From positions 248,001 through 312,000 of the forward strand of contig NZ_JAERRK010000008.1 in the NCBI RefSeq assembly GCF_016741775.1: a stretch of DNA of 64,000 bases, written 5' to 3'. The translations under genes and the position numbers were made by a program. This stretch comes from Streptomyces actinomycinicus (GTDB lineage Bacteria > Actinomycetota > Actinomycetes > Streptomycetales > Streptomycetaceae). The notes under the pieces are model-generated. The model saw nothing but the letters and a program-made list of their open reading frames with translations, did not search any database and had not been told where the DNA came from. Within the stretch, counting starts at the first letter, position 1, and the number at the start of each line of letters is the position of its first letter. Below are positions 16,599 through 25,037 of the stretch, in pieces.

Positions 16599-17366
16599 AT
16601 GAACCGGTACGAGGCCCTTCGCCGGGAGGCCCCGGAGTGGTTTCGCGACGACCCCGAGGGGATCCGGATCCTCACGGACGCGGCACAGATCCGCGCGGCC
16701 CGGCGCCAGGTGGCCACGGCTCGCGGCAGTGGCCGCGGCGGACCGTTCGCGGCCCTGTGGGCGCGGGTGCGGGCCGCGCTGCGACCGGTCCCGGTGGGTG
16801 TGGTGTCGGCCGGACGCTACCTGTGGTACCTGCGTGACCCGGTGCGCTTCCCGGACGGCCGCCTGGGGCTGTACGACCGGATCCTGCCGCCCCCGGGCTC
16901 CTCGCCCGGGGTGGTGATCCTGCCGCTGGTCGGCCCCGAGGGGCGGGTGGTGCTGATCGAGCACTACCGGCACGCGACCCGGAGCCGGCACTGGGAGGTC
17001 GTACGCGGCTTCGGGCAGCCGGGTGCCACGCCGACGGAGAACGTCACCCGGGAGCTGCGGGAGGAGATCTCCGCCACCCCGACCGCGGTGATTCCCCTCG
17101 GCGAGTTGCACCCCGACACCGGCCTGCTGGCCCACAAGGTCGCCCTCTACGCCGTGCGGGTCGACGGCATCGGTGAGGTCGACAAGGGCGAGGCGATCCA
17201 CCGGGCGATCACCGTGACGGCGGCCGGGGCGGAGGAGATGGTGGCCGACGGGCGGATCACCGACGGCTTCACCGTCGCCGCGCTGTACCGGGCGCGTATC
17301 GCGGGCCTGTTCGGACCGGGGACGCCGGACGTGGCCGGGGCCGGGACGCCCGACGGCGGCACCTGA
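16599..17366 (+). CDS. NUDIX hydrolase
   Basis: A 255-residue protein with a long N-terminal extension and a NUDIX domain from about residue 100 to 230. The Nudix box reads GFGQPGATPTENVTRELREE: the catalytic RELREE is intact but the upstream Glu of G-x5-E is Ala, so metal binding may be altered. EHYRHATRSRHWEVVRGF precedes it, a pattern found in ADP-ribose/NDP-sugar type NUDIX enzymes. The ATG at 16599 has no good ribosome site; coupling to the gene that ends 40 nt upstream is likely. Substrate unknown. Confidence 0.75.
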   Translation: MNRYEALRREAPEWFRDDPEGIRILTDAAQIRAARRQVATARGSGRGGPFAALWARVRAALRPVPVGVVSAGRYLWYLRDPVRFPDGRLGLYDRILPPPGSSPGVVILPLVGPEGRVVLIEHYRHATRSRHWEVVRGFGQPGATPTENVTRELREEISATPTAVIPLGELHPDTGLLAHKVALYAVRVDGIGEVDKGEAIHRAITVTAAGAEEMVADGRITDGFTVAALYRARIAGLFGPGTPDVAGAGTPDGGT

Positions 17367-17441
17367 GCGGGGCCGGGCGGCCGGCGGAGACGGTGACCCG
17401 GCATTTTGGAGTCTGGCCCGTCTGATCAATAAGATCCGGCG

Positions 17442-18704
17442 ATGATCAGAAGACAACGGCTGGCAGCGGGCGTCTGTGCTCTGCTCGCCGCCCTGACGGC
17501 CGGGATCGCGTTCCCGGCCGGAGCGGTCGCCGACGAGACGGACCAAGCCGCTCCGAAGGTCGAACTGGTGCTGGACGTCAGCGGTTCCATGCGGGCCCGC
17601 GACATCGACGGCGGCACCCGGATGGCCGCGGCGAAGCAGGCGTTCAACGAGGTGCTGGACGCCACCCCGGAGGAGGTCCAGCTCGGCATCCGGACCCTGG
17701 GCGCCAACTACCACGGCAACGACCGCAAGCAGGGCTGCAAGGACACCGAACAGCTCTACCCGGTCGGCCCGCTCGACCGGACCGACGCCAAGACGGCCGT
17801 GGCCACGCTGGCACCGACCGGCTGGACCCCGATCGGGCCCGCGCTGCTGAAGGCCGCGGACGACCTGAACGGCGGTTCCGGCACCCGCCGTATCGTCCTG
17901 ATCAGTGACGGCGAGGACACCTGCCAGCCGCTCGACCCGTGCGAGGTGGCCCGGGAGATAGCCGCCAAGGGCATCGGGCTGACCATCGACACCCTCGGCC
18001 TGGTGCCGGACGCCAAGACCCGCGATCAGCTCAGCTGCATCGCGGACGCCACCGGCGGCACCTACACCGACGTGCGGCACAAGGAGGAACTCTCCGACAG
18101 GGTCGGCGAGTTGGTGGACCGGGCGGCCGATCCGGTGGTCACGCCGGTCGCCACCGAGGGAGCGGGCAGCTGCGAGCGGGCGCCGGCCCTGAAGTCCGGG
18201 CTGTACACCGACCGTGCCGAGTTCGGGCAGCAGCGCTGGTACAAGGTGGACGTCGAGCCCGGCCAGGAGCTGCGCGCCTCGGTGAGCGTGGCGGACGACC
18301 GGGCCGTCGGCCCGAACTACGGTGTGCTGCTGCGGGCGGTGACGGAGCACGGCCGGGAGATCGTGCGCGGCGAGGCCGCCGGCACCGGCCGCACGGACGT
18401 CGTCTCCACGGGGCTGCGCTACCCGAAGGCCGACAGCGACGACGACACGGCGACCGCGGAGACGGTGTGCCTCCAGGTCACCAGCTCCTTCTCGGCCGCG
18501 GCCGGGGTGAAGACCACGCCCGGTCTGCCGTTGGAGCTGACCGTGGACGTCGTGGACGGGCCCTCGGGACACCATGACGTGGCCGCCTTCGGGCTCGGCC
18601 GTGGCTGGTGGCTGCTGGGTGCCCTGGTGCTGATCGGCTTCCTGGCGGGTCTGCTGTGGGGCTGGCTGTCGCGTTGGCGGGTCGCGGTCTGGAGGACGAA
18701 CTGA
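17442..18704 (+). CDS. Exported VWA-domain protein with C-terminal TM anchor
   Basis: A 420-residue protein with a signal peptide (residues 1-30, ending AGAVADE), a von Willebrand factor A domain at about 38-225 with MIDAS motif VLDVSGSM (DxSxS) and threonine and aspartate ligands (TGWTP, LISDGEDT), a beta-rich extracellular region, and one membrane helix near residues 388-412 followed by a short basic tail. It would therefore face outside, anchored by its C-terminus. It overlaps the next gene by one base (TGATG), so the pair is translationally coupled and probably works as one surface complex. Ligand is unknown. Confidence 0.85.
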   Translation: MIRRQRLAAGVCALLAALTAGIAFPAGAVADETDQAAPKVELVLDVSGSMRARDIDGGTRMAAAKQAFNEVLDATPEEVQLGIRTLGANYHGNDRKQGCKDTEQLYPVGPLDRTDAKTAVATLAPTGWTPIGPALLKAADDLNGGSGTRRIVLISDGEDTCQPLDPCEVAREIAAKGIGLTIDTLGLVPDAKTRDQLSCIADATGGTYTDVRHKEELSDRVGELVDRAADPVVTPVATEGAGSCERAPALKSGLYTDRAEFGQQRWYKVDVEPGQELRASVSVADDRAVGPNYGVLLRAVTEHGREIVRGEAAGTGRTDVVSTGLRYPKADSDDDTATAETVCLQVTSSFSAAAGVKTTPGLPLELTVDVVDGPSGHHDVAAFGLGRGWWLLGALVLIGFLAGLLWGWLSRWRVAVWRTN

Positions 18705-19486
18705 TGCGTATCACACGTGCGCTGGGCGCCGCCCTGCTGACGCTGGGGCTGGCCGCGGGGCCGGCCGCCGCCGACACCTCGCCCTCACCGAGCGCCTCCG
18801 GCGACGACAAGGCGCCCACCCGGGCGGGCACCTCGTTCCGTACGGCCACGGAGATCGAGCAAGGGCAGAAGGCCACCGCGTCCGGTTCCACCGGCGACTA
18901 CCTGTACTGGTCGTTCCCCGCGGACACCGGTCAGCGGCCGACCGTCGAGGCGACGGTGAAGCTGCCGGACACGCACGGGGCCGAGACCTGGCAGCTCGAC
19001 GTGTACGACGGGCTGCGGCGCCGGCAGGCCTGCCAGTACGGCGCCGCGACCCGCACGGCCGCGCAGGACGCGGGCTCGGTCGAGCTGGCCTGTGTGCTGC
19101 GTACCGTGCGCGGCTGGTCGGAGCCGTGGGCGAACGACCCGCTGCCGGGCACGTACTACGTCCGGCTGACGGTCGTCGGCCTCCGTGCCGCCGATCTCGG
19201 TCAGCCGGTGGGTGCCGAGGTGCGGGTCGGCTCCAAGGACATCGGCGGGGGCGCCGCGGTGGACGGGGCGCTGGGCAAGCCGCTCGTTCCCGGGATCGCC
19301 GTCAAATCCGAGAAGGAGGACGACGGTTCGAAGGGCGCGGTGCTGTCCAGTTTCGGCTCGGACGACGGCTGGTCGTCGGGGTGGTGGTCCGACCGGTGGG
19401 TGTGGACCGGGATCGGGGCGGTGCTAGCTGCGCTCGCCGGGATCGGGGGGTATGCGTTGACGCGGGGGTCCGGGCGGCCGTCGTAG
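18704..19486 (+). CDS. Exported single-pass membrane protein coupled to VWA protein
   Basis: A 260-residue protein with a signal peptide (MRITRALGAALLTLGLAAGPAAA), a mature region with FRTATEIEQGQKATASG and a repeated beta pattern, and a C-terminal hydrophobic helix (WVWTGIGAVLAALAGIGGYAL) before a short basic tail. The region around residues 40-90 resembles the C-terminal extracellular half of the upstream VWA protein (YKVDVEPGQELRASVSV against YWSFPADTGQRPTVEATV). The two may therefore share a bacterial pre-peptidase-like beta domain. The start ATG overlaps the VWA stop. Function is unknown. Confidence 0.75.
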   Translation: MRITRALGAALLTLGLAAGPAAADTSPSPSASGDDKAPTRAGTSFRTATEIEQGQKATASGSTGDYLYWSFPADTGQRPTVEATVKLPDTHGAETWQLDVYDGLRRRQACQYGAATRTAAQDAGSVELACVLRTVRGWSEPWANDPLPGTYYVRLTVVGLRAADLGQPVGAEVRVGSKDIGGGAAVDGALGKPLVPGIAVKSEKEDDGSKGAVLSSFGSDDGWSSGWWSDRWVWTGIGAVLAALAGIGGYALTRGSGRPS

Positions 19487-19493
19487 CAGCGTG

Positions 19494-19517
19494 AAGGCCC
19501 GCCCGCCGGCGGGCCTT
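19494..19517 (+). terminator. Terminator of the VWA operon
   Basis: A perfect 10-bp inverted repeat (19494-19503 with 19508-19517) with a 4-nt loop begins 8 nt after the stop codon and is followed by a short pyrimidine run. Confidence 0.8.
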
Positions 19518-19657
19518 CTCCTTTGCCCGCCCGCGGGCTGGGAGGTGCACGCCGGGGGTTGGAGCCGTCGGGCCGCCGGAGGCCAGAGCCGTCGGGTGGC
19601 CGGGGGGCTGTCAGTGCCCGACGCCGGCCACGCCTGGAGCCGGCATGTTCGCCTGGG

Positions 19658-20395
19658 TCATGTCCCCAGATCCTCCGTCACCGGCAGGCACTCGGCGAGC
19701 AGGTCGACGACGTCGCGCCAGGCTCGCTGCGCGTGCCGTGGGTGGTAGCCGACGCCGGGGCGCACGGTGTGGTCGACCGGCGGGTGGTGGAACGCGTGCA
19801 AGGCGCCGCCGTAGACCGTGAGGCGCCAGTCGACGCCCGCGGCCTGCATCTCGGCTGTGAATGCGTCCCGTTGCGAGGGCGGCATGATCGGGTCTTCCGA
19901 CCCGACCCCGGCCCACACCGGGCAGCGGATGCGCGCCGCCTCGCCCGGTCGGCCCGTGGTCAGTGCGTTGACCGTCCCGATCGCGCGCAGGCTGACGCCG
20001 TCACGCCCGAGTTCCAGCCCGACGGCGCCCCCGGTCCCGTAGCCGACGGCGGCGATCCGGTCGGGGTCGGTCCGCGGTTCGGCGCGCAACACGTCGAGCG
20101 CCGCATGGCCGATGCCCCGCATCCGGTCGGAATCGGCGAGCAGTGGCATGCAACGGGCCAGCATCTCCTCGGGGTCGCCCACATAGCGCCCGCCGTGAAG
20201 GTCGAAGGCCAGCGCGGTGTATCCCAGTTCGGCGAGAGCATCGGCCCGGCGGCGCTCGACGTCGCTGAGTCCCATGCCCTCTGGTCCGAGCAGCACCGCG
20301 GGCCGGCGGTCGACACCGGCCGGGAGCGCGAGGTGCCCGATCATCGTCAAACCGTCGGCCGGGTACTCGACCGTACGCGTCGTGATCGTCGTCAT
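19658..20395 (-). CDS. Dienelactone-hydrolase-like protein lacking the nucleophile
   Basis: A 245-residue alpha/beta hydrolase of the dienelactone hydrolase type. The fold is clear from RPAVLLGPEGMGLSDVERRRADALAELGYTALAFDLHG (read as two adjacent segments), CPVWAGVGSEDPIMPP (acid) and LHAFHHPP (histidine). The nucleophile elbow reads AAVGYGTGGAVG: the Cys or Ser of GxCxG/GxSxG is Gly. The catalytic Asp and His remain. It may be inactive, use another residue or bind rather than cleave. ATG at 20395 starts MTTITTRTVEY. It stands alone on the minus strand, downstream of the HxlR gene. Confidence 0.8.
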   Translation of the reverse strand: MTTITTRTVEYPADGLTMIGHLALPAGVDRRPAVLLGPEGMGLSDVERRRADALAELGYTALAFDLHGGRYVGDPEEMLARCMPLLADSDRMRGIGHAALDVLRAEPRTDPDRIAAVGYGTGGAVGLELGRDGVSLRAIGTVNALTTGRPGEAARIRCPVWAGVGSEDPIMPPSQRDAFTAEMQAAGVDWRLTVYGGALHAFHHPPVDHTVRPGVGYHPRHAQRAWRDVVDLLAECLPVTEDLGT

Positions 20396-20589
20396 GAGAC
20401 CGGACTGTAGTGATCGTCGGGCCCGGTCCGGCCGGTGTTCTGCCGCTGGCAGAACACCGGGGGGCATCCCTCTGAAATACGGCGAGGGCTCACGAGAACC
20501 GTCACAGACCCCGTCCCCACGGCAGCGCCATCGGATCACCTGCCTACGCCACGGTCGAAGGGCGGCCGGGGAGGCCGTCGGTGGGGGCA

Positions 20590-20677
20590 GGGTCATGCCT
20601 CGTGCAGGGCCACCGGAGGCCGGGGGTGCGGGCCGACGGGTCCGGCCGGCGTCGGCGGGGTCATGCCTCGTGCAGGG
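20590..20677. repeat. 20-bp direct repeat duplicating the 3' end of the HxlR gene
   Basis: GGGTCATGCCTCGTGCAGGG occurs at 20590-20609 and again at 20658-20677. The second copy contains the last codons and stop of the HxlR-family gene, so the first is a downstream duplicate of that 3' end. The rest of the 265-bp gap from 20396 shows no gene. Confidence 0.7.
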
Positions 20678-21305
20678 ACTTGGCCAGTGTGGTGTCGCCC
20701 GTCACCGTCACGCGGCCGTCGCGGATCGCCGCCGGCAGGTCCAGCTCGCCGCGTGCGACGGCCGCACAGGTCTCCGCGTCCATCGTCAGCCGTGCGTCGG
20801 CCCCGTGGGGCGCGAGGCCGTCGGCGTAGAACGGGCCGTTCCCGGCGCCGACGTGCAGATGGAAGTCGCCCTCCTCCAGGTGCACTTCCACGGTTCCCTC
20901 GCCCTCGAGGGCCCGCAGCAGCGGCAGTGCGAACCAGTGGGCGCGGACCGCGTCGGTGGGCCTGCGGTCGCCCAGCTCCGCCTCGCCCCACCGGCCCAGT
21001 GCCTGCAGCACGGGCAGCAACTCATGCCCCCGCGAGGTGAGTTCGTAGACGTACGCGGCGCCCGGCGGGGGCAGGCGACGGCGGGTCGCGAGGCCGTCGC
21101 GCTCCATGTCCTTGAGCCGTGAGGCGAGTACGTCCGTGCTCACGCCGGGCAGGTCCGCGTGCAGGTCCGTGTACCGGCGGGGCCCTGCGAGCAGCTCCCG
21201 GACGATCAGCAGGGTCCAGCGGTCGCCGACGAGGTCGAGGGCGCGCGCTGCGGAGCAGTACTGGTCGTAGCTTCGGCGAGGTGGCATGCGACGCAGTCTA
21301 GACAT
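20661..21305 (-). CDS. HxlR-family regulator with C-terminal SCP2-like domain
   Basis: A 214-residue regulator. Residues about 12-100 form an HxlR winged helix (CSAARALDLVGDRWTLLIVRELLAGPRRYTDL as two joined segments, then LASRLKDMERDGLATRR). The C-terminal part with DFHLHVGAGNGPFYAD and ARLTMDAETCAAVARGELDL resembles an SCP2 sterol-carrier-like domain, a fusion common in actinobacteria. ATG 21305 has GGAAAG about 9 nt upstream; ATG 21287 is an alternative. Its promoter region holds two TTGG/CCAA palindromes shared with the divergent aminotransferase, so it probably represses itself and that gene. Confidence 0.85.
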   Translation of the reverse strand: MSRLRRMPPRRSYDQYCSAARALDLVGDRWTLLIVRELLAGPRRYTDLHADLPGVSTDVLASRLKDMERDGLATRRRLPPPGAAYVYELTSRGHELLPVLQALGRWGEAELGDRRPTDAVRAHWFALPLLRALEGEGTVEVHLEEGDFHLHVGAGNGPFYADGLAPHGADARLTMDAETCAAVARGELDLPAAIRDGRVTVTGDTTLAKSLHEA

Positions 21306-21309
21306 GTTG

Positions 21310-21345
21310 TTGGACTTTCCAAGCTCTCACTTGGTAAAACCAAGT
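21310..21345. promoter_or_regulatory. Twin TTGG-CCAA palindromes, candidate HxlR operators
   Basis: TTGGACTTTCCAA (21310-21322) and ACTTGGTAAAACCAAGT (21329-21345) are palindromes with centres 21 bp apart, two turns of DNA, in the 63-bp gap between the HxlR gene and the divergent aminotransferase. HxlR/MarR-type winged-helix dimers bind such sites. Confidence 0.7.
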
Positions 21346-21368
21346 AACACGAGTTCCCGGAGGGGCGC

Positions 21369-22577
21369 ATGGAGTTCCGGCAGTCCAACAAGCTCAGTGA
21401 AGTGTGTTACGAGATCCGCGGCCCGGTGATCGAGCACGCCAACGCACTGGAGGAGGCGGGGCACAGTGTGCTGCGCCTGAACACCGGCAACCCCGCGGCC
21501 TTCGGCTTCGAGGCGCCCGAGGAGATCCTCCAGGACATGATCCGGATGCTGCCGCGGGCCCACGGCTACACGGACTCGCGCGGCGTCCTCTCCGCCCGTC
21601 GCGCGGTCGCCCAGCGCTACCAGACGCTGGGCCTGGCGGTGGACGTCGACGACGTGTTCCTCGGCAACGGCGTCTCGGAGCTGGTCTCCATGGCCGTACA
21701 GGCACTGGTCGAGGACGGCGACGAGATCCTCGTCCCCGCGCCGGACTTCCCGCTGTGGACGGCCGTCACGACCCTCGCCGGCGGCAAGGCGGTGCACTAC
21801 CTCTGCGACGAACAGGCCGACTGGAACCCGGACCTGGCCGACATGGCGTCGAAGATCACCGACCGCACCAAGGCCGTGGTCATCATCAACCCCAACAACC
21901 CGACCGGCGCGGTCTATCCGAAGGAGGTCGTGGAAGGCATCCTCGACCTGGCCCGCCGGCACGGGCTCATGGTGTTCGCCGACGAGATCTACGACCAGAT
22001 CCTGTACGACGACGCCGTCCACCACTCGGCCGCGGCGCTCGCCCCGGACCTGGTGGTGCTCACCTTCTGCGGTCTGTCCAAGACCTACCGGGTGGCCGGC
22101 TTCCGGTCCGGCTGGCTGGTGGTCACCGGCCCCAGGCAGCACGCCAAGGACTACCTGGAGGGCCTGACCATGCTGGCCTCCATGCGGCTGTGCGCCAACG
22201 CGCCCGCCCAGTACGCCATCCAGGCCGCGCTCGGCGGACGCCAGTCCATCCGCGAACTGACCCTGCCCGGTGGCCGGTTGCACGAGCAGCGGAACGTGGC
22301 CTGGGAGAAGCTGAACGAGATCCCGGGCGTGTCCTGCGTCAAGCCCAAGGGCGCGCTGTACGCGTTCCCGCGCATCGACCCCAAGGTGCACGCGATCCAC
22401 GACGACGAGAAGTTCGTCCTGGACCTGCTGCTGCGCGAGAAGATCCAGGTCGTCCAGGGCACCGGTTTCAACTGGCCCTCCCCCGACCACTTCCGCATCC
22501 TCACCCTGCCGCACGCCGACGACCTGGAGGCGGCGATCGGCCGGATCGGCCGGTTCCTGGGCGGGTACCGGCAGTAG
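21369..22577 (+). CDS. alaA: Pyridoxal phosphate aminotransferase, AlaA-like
   Basis: A 402-residue class I/II aminotransferase close to the alanine transaminase AlaA, interconverting pyruvate/glutamate and alanine/2-oxoglutarate. Landmarks are LRLNTGNPAAFGF near the start, LGNGVSELVSMAVQALV, IINPNNPTGAVYP, DEIYDQILYD and the Schiff-base lysine in CGLSKTYRVAGFRSGW near residue 240, with RILTLPH binding the substrate carboxylate near the end. The ATG at 21369 follows a GGAGGGGC ribosome site. It shares a short promoter region with the divergent HxlR-type gene, which probably controls it. Confidence 0.9.
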   Translation: MEFRQSNKLSEVCYEIRGPVIEHANALEEAGHSVLRLNTGNPAAFGFEAPEEILQDMIRMLPRAHGYTDSRGVLSARRAVAQRYQTLGLAVDVDDVFLGNGVSELVSMAVQALVEDGDEILVPAPDFPLWTAVTTLAGGKAVHYLCDEQADWNPDLADMASKITDRTKAVVIINPNNPTGAVYPKEVVEGILDLARRHGLMVFADEIYDQILYDDAVHHSAAALAPDLVVLTFCGLSKTYRVAGFRSGWLVVTGPRQHAKDYLEGLTMLASMRLCANAPAQYAIQAALGGRQSIRELTLPGGRLHEQRNVAWEKLNEIPGVSCVKPKGALYAFPRIDPKVHAIHDDEKFVLDLLLREKIQVVQGTGFNWPSPDHFRILTLPHADDLEAAIGRIGRFLGGYRQ

Positions 22578-22615
22578 CCCACGTGGCTCGTTTCGCTCAG
22601 GTGTGCGAAGATCAC

Positions 22616-22767
22616 CCGGCAGACGACCGGGGGCTGCGCGTGGAACGGGCCCATGAGCCGCCGGTGCGCGCCCGACCAGCGCCGCACCGCCCGCCCCCCC
22701 TGGTCCGGTTCCGGCAGACGACCGGTCCGTGCCGGCAGACCACCGGTCCGGTCCCGGCAGACCATGC
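22616..22767. repeat. CCGGCAGACGACCGG repeats before the secreted protease
   Basis: Four copies of CCGGCAGAC(G/C)ACCGG lie at 22616, 22711, 22732 and about 22754; the last is partial. The final three are spaced 21-22 bp apart and end just before the protease ribosome site. They may be slippage products or a phased operator. Confidence 0.5.
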
Positions 22768-22785
22768 AGATCAGGGGGAGCATCA

Positions 22786-24591
22786 GTGTTCTCGTACGGA
22801 CAACGCCGTACGGCCGTCGCCGTCGTGTGCGCGGCGCTGCTCGGCCTCGCGGCCCCGGCCGCCCGGGCCGACGCGCCCGCACCGTCCGGGGCCCGGGCCG
22901 GGCAGGAGGCACGGCAGGCCGCGCAGTTCTGGACCGCGCAGCGCATGGCCGACGCCCGGCCGCTGGACACGGTGCGCGACACGCCCGCGGCACCGGGCAC
23001 GTCGGCCGCGGCCGCGGCCCGGCCCAAGGGCACGCTGTTCAAGGGCACGCGGCTGGTCGGCACGTTCTTCGGGTCGGACGGGCCGCGCGGCACCACCTGG
23101 CACTGCACCGGCAGCGTGATCGACACCCGGGCCCGCGACATCGTGCTCACCGCGGCGCACTGCGCGCTGAACATGAAGAGCGACTACATCTTCGTCCCGA
23201 AGTTCGTGAAGGGCGCGGCCCCCGACCGGCAGCCGTACGGCATCTTCCACATCCAGCGGATCTTCATCGACCCCCGGTACGTGCCCGACCGCGGCTCCAC
23301 GACCACCAAGAAGGCCGCGTCCGACCTGGACACCGCGTTCGCCCGGGTCTCGGCCAACCAGCAGGGCAAGTCCCTCCAGGACGCGGTGGGCGGCGGACTG
23401 ACCTTCACCCGGCCCACCGGTTACACGCACCGGGGCGTCACCGTCGTCGGCTACCCCTCCTACCGGCACAACGGCGCCGGACGCGCCGTCAAGTGCACGG
23501 TGCCGACCAAGCAATTGCGCGGCTACCGGCAGATGTCGATGACCTGCGGCGGCTACTACGGCGGGGTCTCCGGCAGCCCCTGGATCACCGACTACAAGGA
23601 CGACGCCCGCAGCGGACACGTCATCGGCAACCTCGGCGGCTACAACGGCGGCGGCAACGACGCCAACGTCGACTACATCAGCTACGCGACCACCTTCGGC
23701 GCCGAAGCCGCGAACCTCCTCGCGAACGCCGTCACCGATCAGGCCCCGCCCGCCGACCTGCCCCCGTACCGGGGTCTGAAGGGCACCTTGCCCGGCGGCG
23801 CGGCACGCTGGCGCAAGGCCGCGCTCACGGCGACCGGCGAGTACACCGGCGACCGGCACGGCGATCTGCTCGTCGTCTGGTCCGACGGCGCCGTCACCCT
23901 GTACCCCGGAGACGGCAAGGGCGGGTTCGGGGCCGAGAAGCAGCTGCGCAAGGCCAACTCGACCTGGACCCACGCCAGGACCGTCACCGGCGGCGCCTTC
24001 GCGGGCGGCACCCGGTCCGCGCTGCTGGTGCGCTGGTCCGACGGCGAGGTCACCCTCTACCCGCAGCCCGGCCCGTCCGGCCTCGGCCGCGAGGTCCGGA
24101 TGGCGCCGCCCGGCTCCGCGTGGAAGAACGCCGTCCAGTTCGCCACCGGCCCCTTCGCCGACGACCAGGGCACCGGCCTGCTGGTCCGGCGGTCCGACGG
24201 CTCGCTGACGCTGTACACCGGGGTCGGTGCCGGCGGCTTCGGCACCGGCACACGGCTCGTCGGGGCGAACGGCACCTGGACCAAGGCGACCCTGCTGACC
24301 GGCGGCGACTTCGGCGGCACGGGCGCCGGGGACCTGTTCGTGCGCTGGTCGGACGGCTCCCTCGACACCTACACGGACCTCTCTGCCGCGGGGCTCGGCA
24401 CCAGGACCCGGGTGCGCGGTCCGAACGGTCTGTGGAAGCACGCCCAGGTGATGACCGCCGGCGGCCTCCGTTCCGGCAGCCGCGCCGACGACCTGGTCGT
24501 GCGCTGGTCCGACGGCGAGACCACGCTGTACGCCGGCACCGGCACCAAGTCCCTCGGCACCGAGTACACACTGGTCCATCCCGGCACCTGA
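22786..24591 (+). CDS. Secreted trypsin-like protease with five C-terminal repeats
   Basis: A 601-residue exported protein. A signal peptide (residues 1-29, ALLGLAAPAARA) is followed by a chymotrypsin-fold domain (about 85-315) with His125 in LTAAHC, an aspartate in SDLDTAFARV near 180 and Ser262 in GVSGSPW. The C-terminal part (about 340-600) consists of five repeats of roughly 50 residues, each with a core like LLVRWSDGEVTLY, resembling FG-GAP/VCBS-type beta-propeller blades of carbohydrate- or matrix-binding domains. GTG 22786 is used because GGGGGAG precedes it. Likely a secreted protease that docks to a polymer; substrate unknown. Confidence 0.85.
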   Translation: MFSYGQRRTAVAVVCAALLGLAAPAARADAPAPSGARAGQEARQAAQFWTAQRMADARPLDTVRDTPAAPGTSAAAAARPKGTLFKGTRLVGTFFGSDGPRGTTWHCTGSVIDTRARDIVLTAAHCALNMKSDYIFVPKFVKGAAPDRQPYGIFHIQRIFIDPRYVPDRGSTTTKKAASDLDTAFARVSANQQGKSLQDAVGGGLTFTRPTGYTHRGVTVVGYPSYRHNGAGRAVKCTVPTKQLRGYRQMSMTCGGYYGGVSGSPWITDYKDDARSGHVIGNLGGYNGGGNDANVDYISYATTFGAEAANLLANAVTDQAPPADLPPYRGLKGTLPGGAARWRKAALTATGEYTGDRHGDLLVVWSDGAVTLYPGDGKGGFGAEKQLRKANSTWTHARTVTGGAFAGGTRSALLVRWSDGEVTLYPQPGPSGLGREVRMAPPGSAWKNAVQFATGPFADDQGTGLLVRRSDGSLTLYTGVGAGGFGTGTRLVGANGTWTKATLLTGGDFGGTGAGDLFVRWSDGSLDTYTDLSAAGLGTRTRVRGPNGLWKHAQVMTAGGLRSGSRADDLVVRWSDGETTLYAGTGTKSLGTEYTLVHPGT

Positions 24592-24599
24592 CCGTCAGC

Positions 24600-24930
24600 G
24601 GCGCGACCGTCTCGCCCGGCTTCGCCGAACGGGGGACCGGCATCGCCGATCGGGACCGGGAACGCCGAACGGGGGATCGGCATCGCCGATCCGGACCGGG
24701 CCGACCCGGGGCCGGCTTCACCGACCCGGAGACCCCGGAGCGCCGAACCGGGGACCGGCTTCACCGACCCGGAGACCGGGAACGCCGAACCGGGGACCGG
24801 CATCGCCGATCCGGACCGGGCCGACCCGGGGCCGGCTTCACCGACCCGGAGACCGGGAGTGCCGACCGGGAGCGCCGAACCGGGGGCCGGCTTCACCGAC
24901 GCGGGGGCCGGCATCGCCCACGGCTGCGCG
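24600..24930. repeat. Complex tandem repeat with 120-bp period
   Basis: The 446-bp gap between the protease and the phosphatase is built from CCGACCCGG, GCCGAACCGGGG and CGGCATCGCCGAT blocks. A stretch of about 77 bp (24658-24734) recurs almost exactly 120 bp later (24778-24854), with two or so base changes. No real gene is evident; a long open frame through it reads only low-complexity Arg/Gly/Asp. The rest of the gap to 25037 carries no recognised signal. Confidence 0.75.
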
Positions 24931-25037
24931 CGGCGCCCGTTCGCGTTCCCCTCGAGAGCGGGCGCCTCCCCGGGAGAACGGCCGTCTGGCGCACCCCGTC
25001 CTGCGTGCGGCCGTGCCCCTGTGACACCCTGCCGTCC

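Noticed and set aside
11759..17366. A secondary-metabolite cluster around the NIS genes
   Set aside because: No tailoring, carrier, export or regulator genes are linked; neighbours are unrelated in type.
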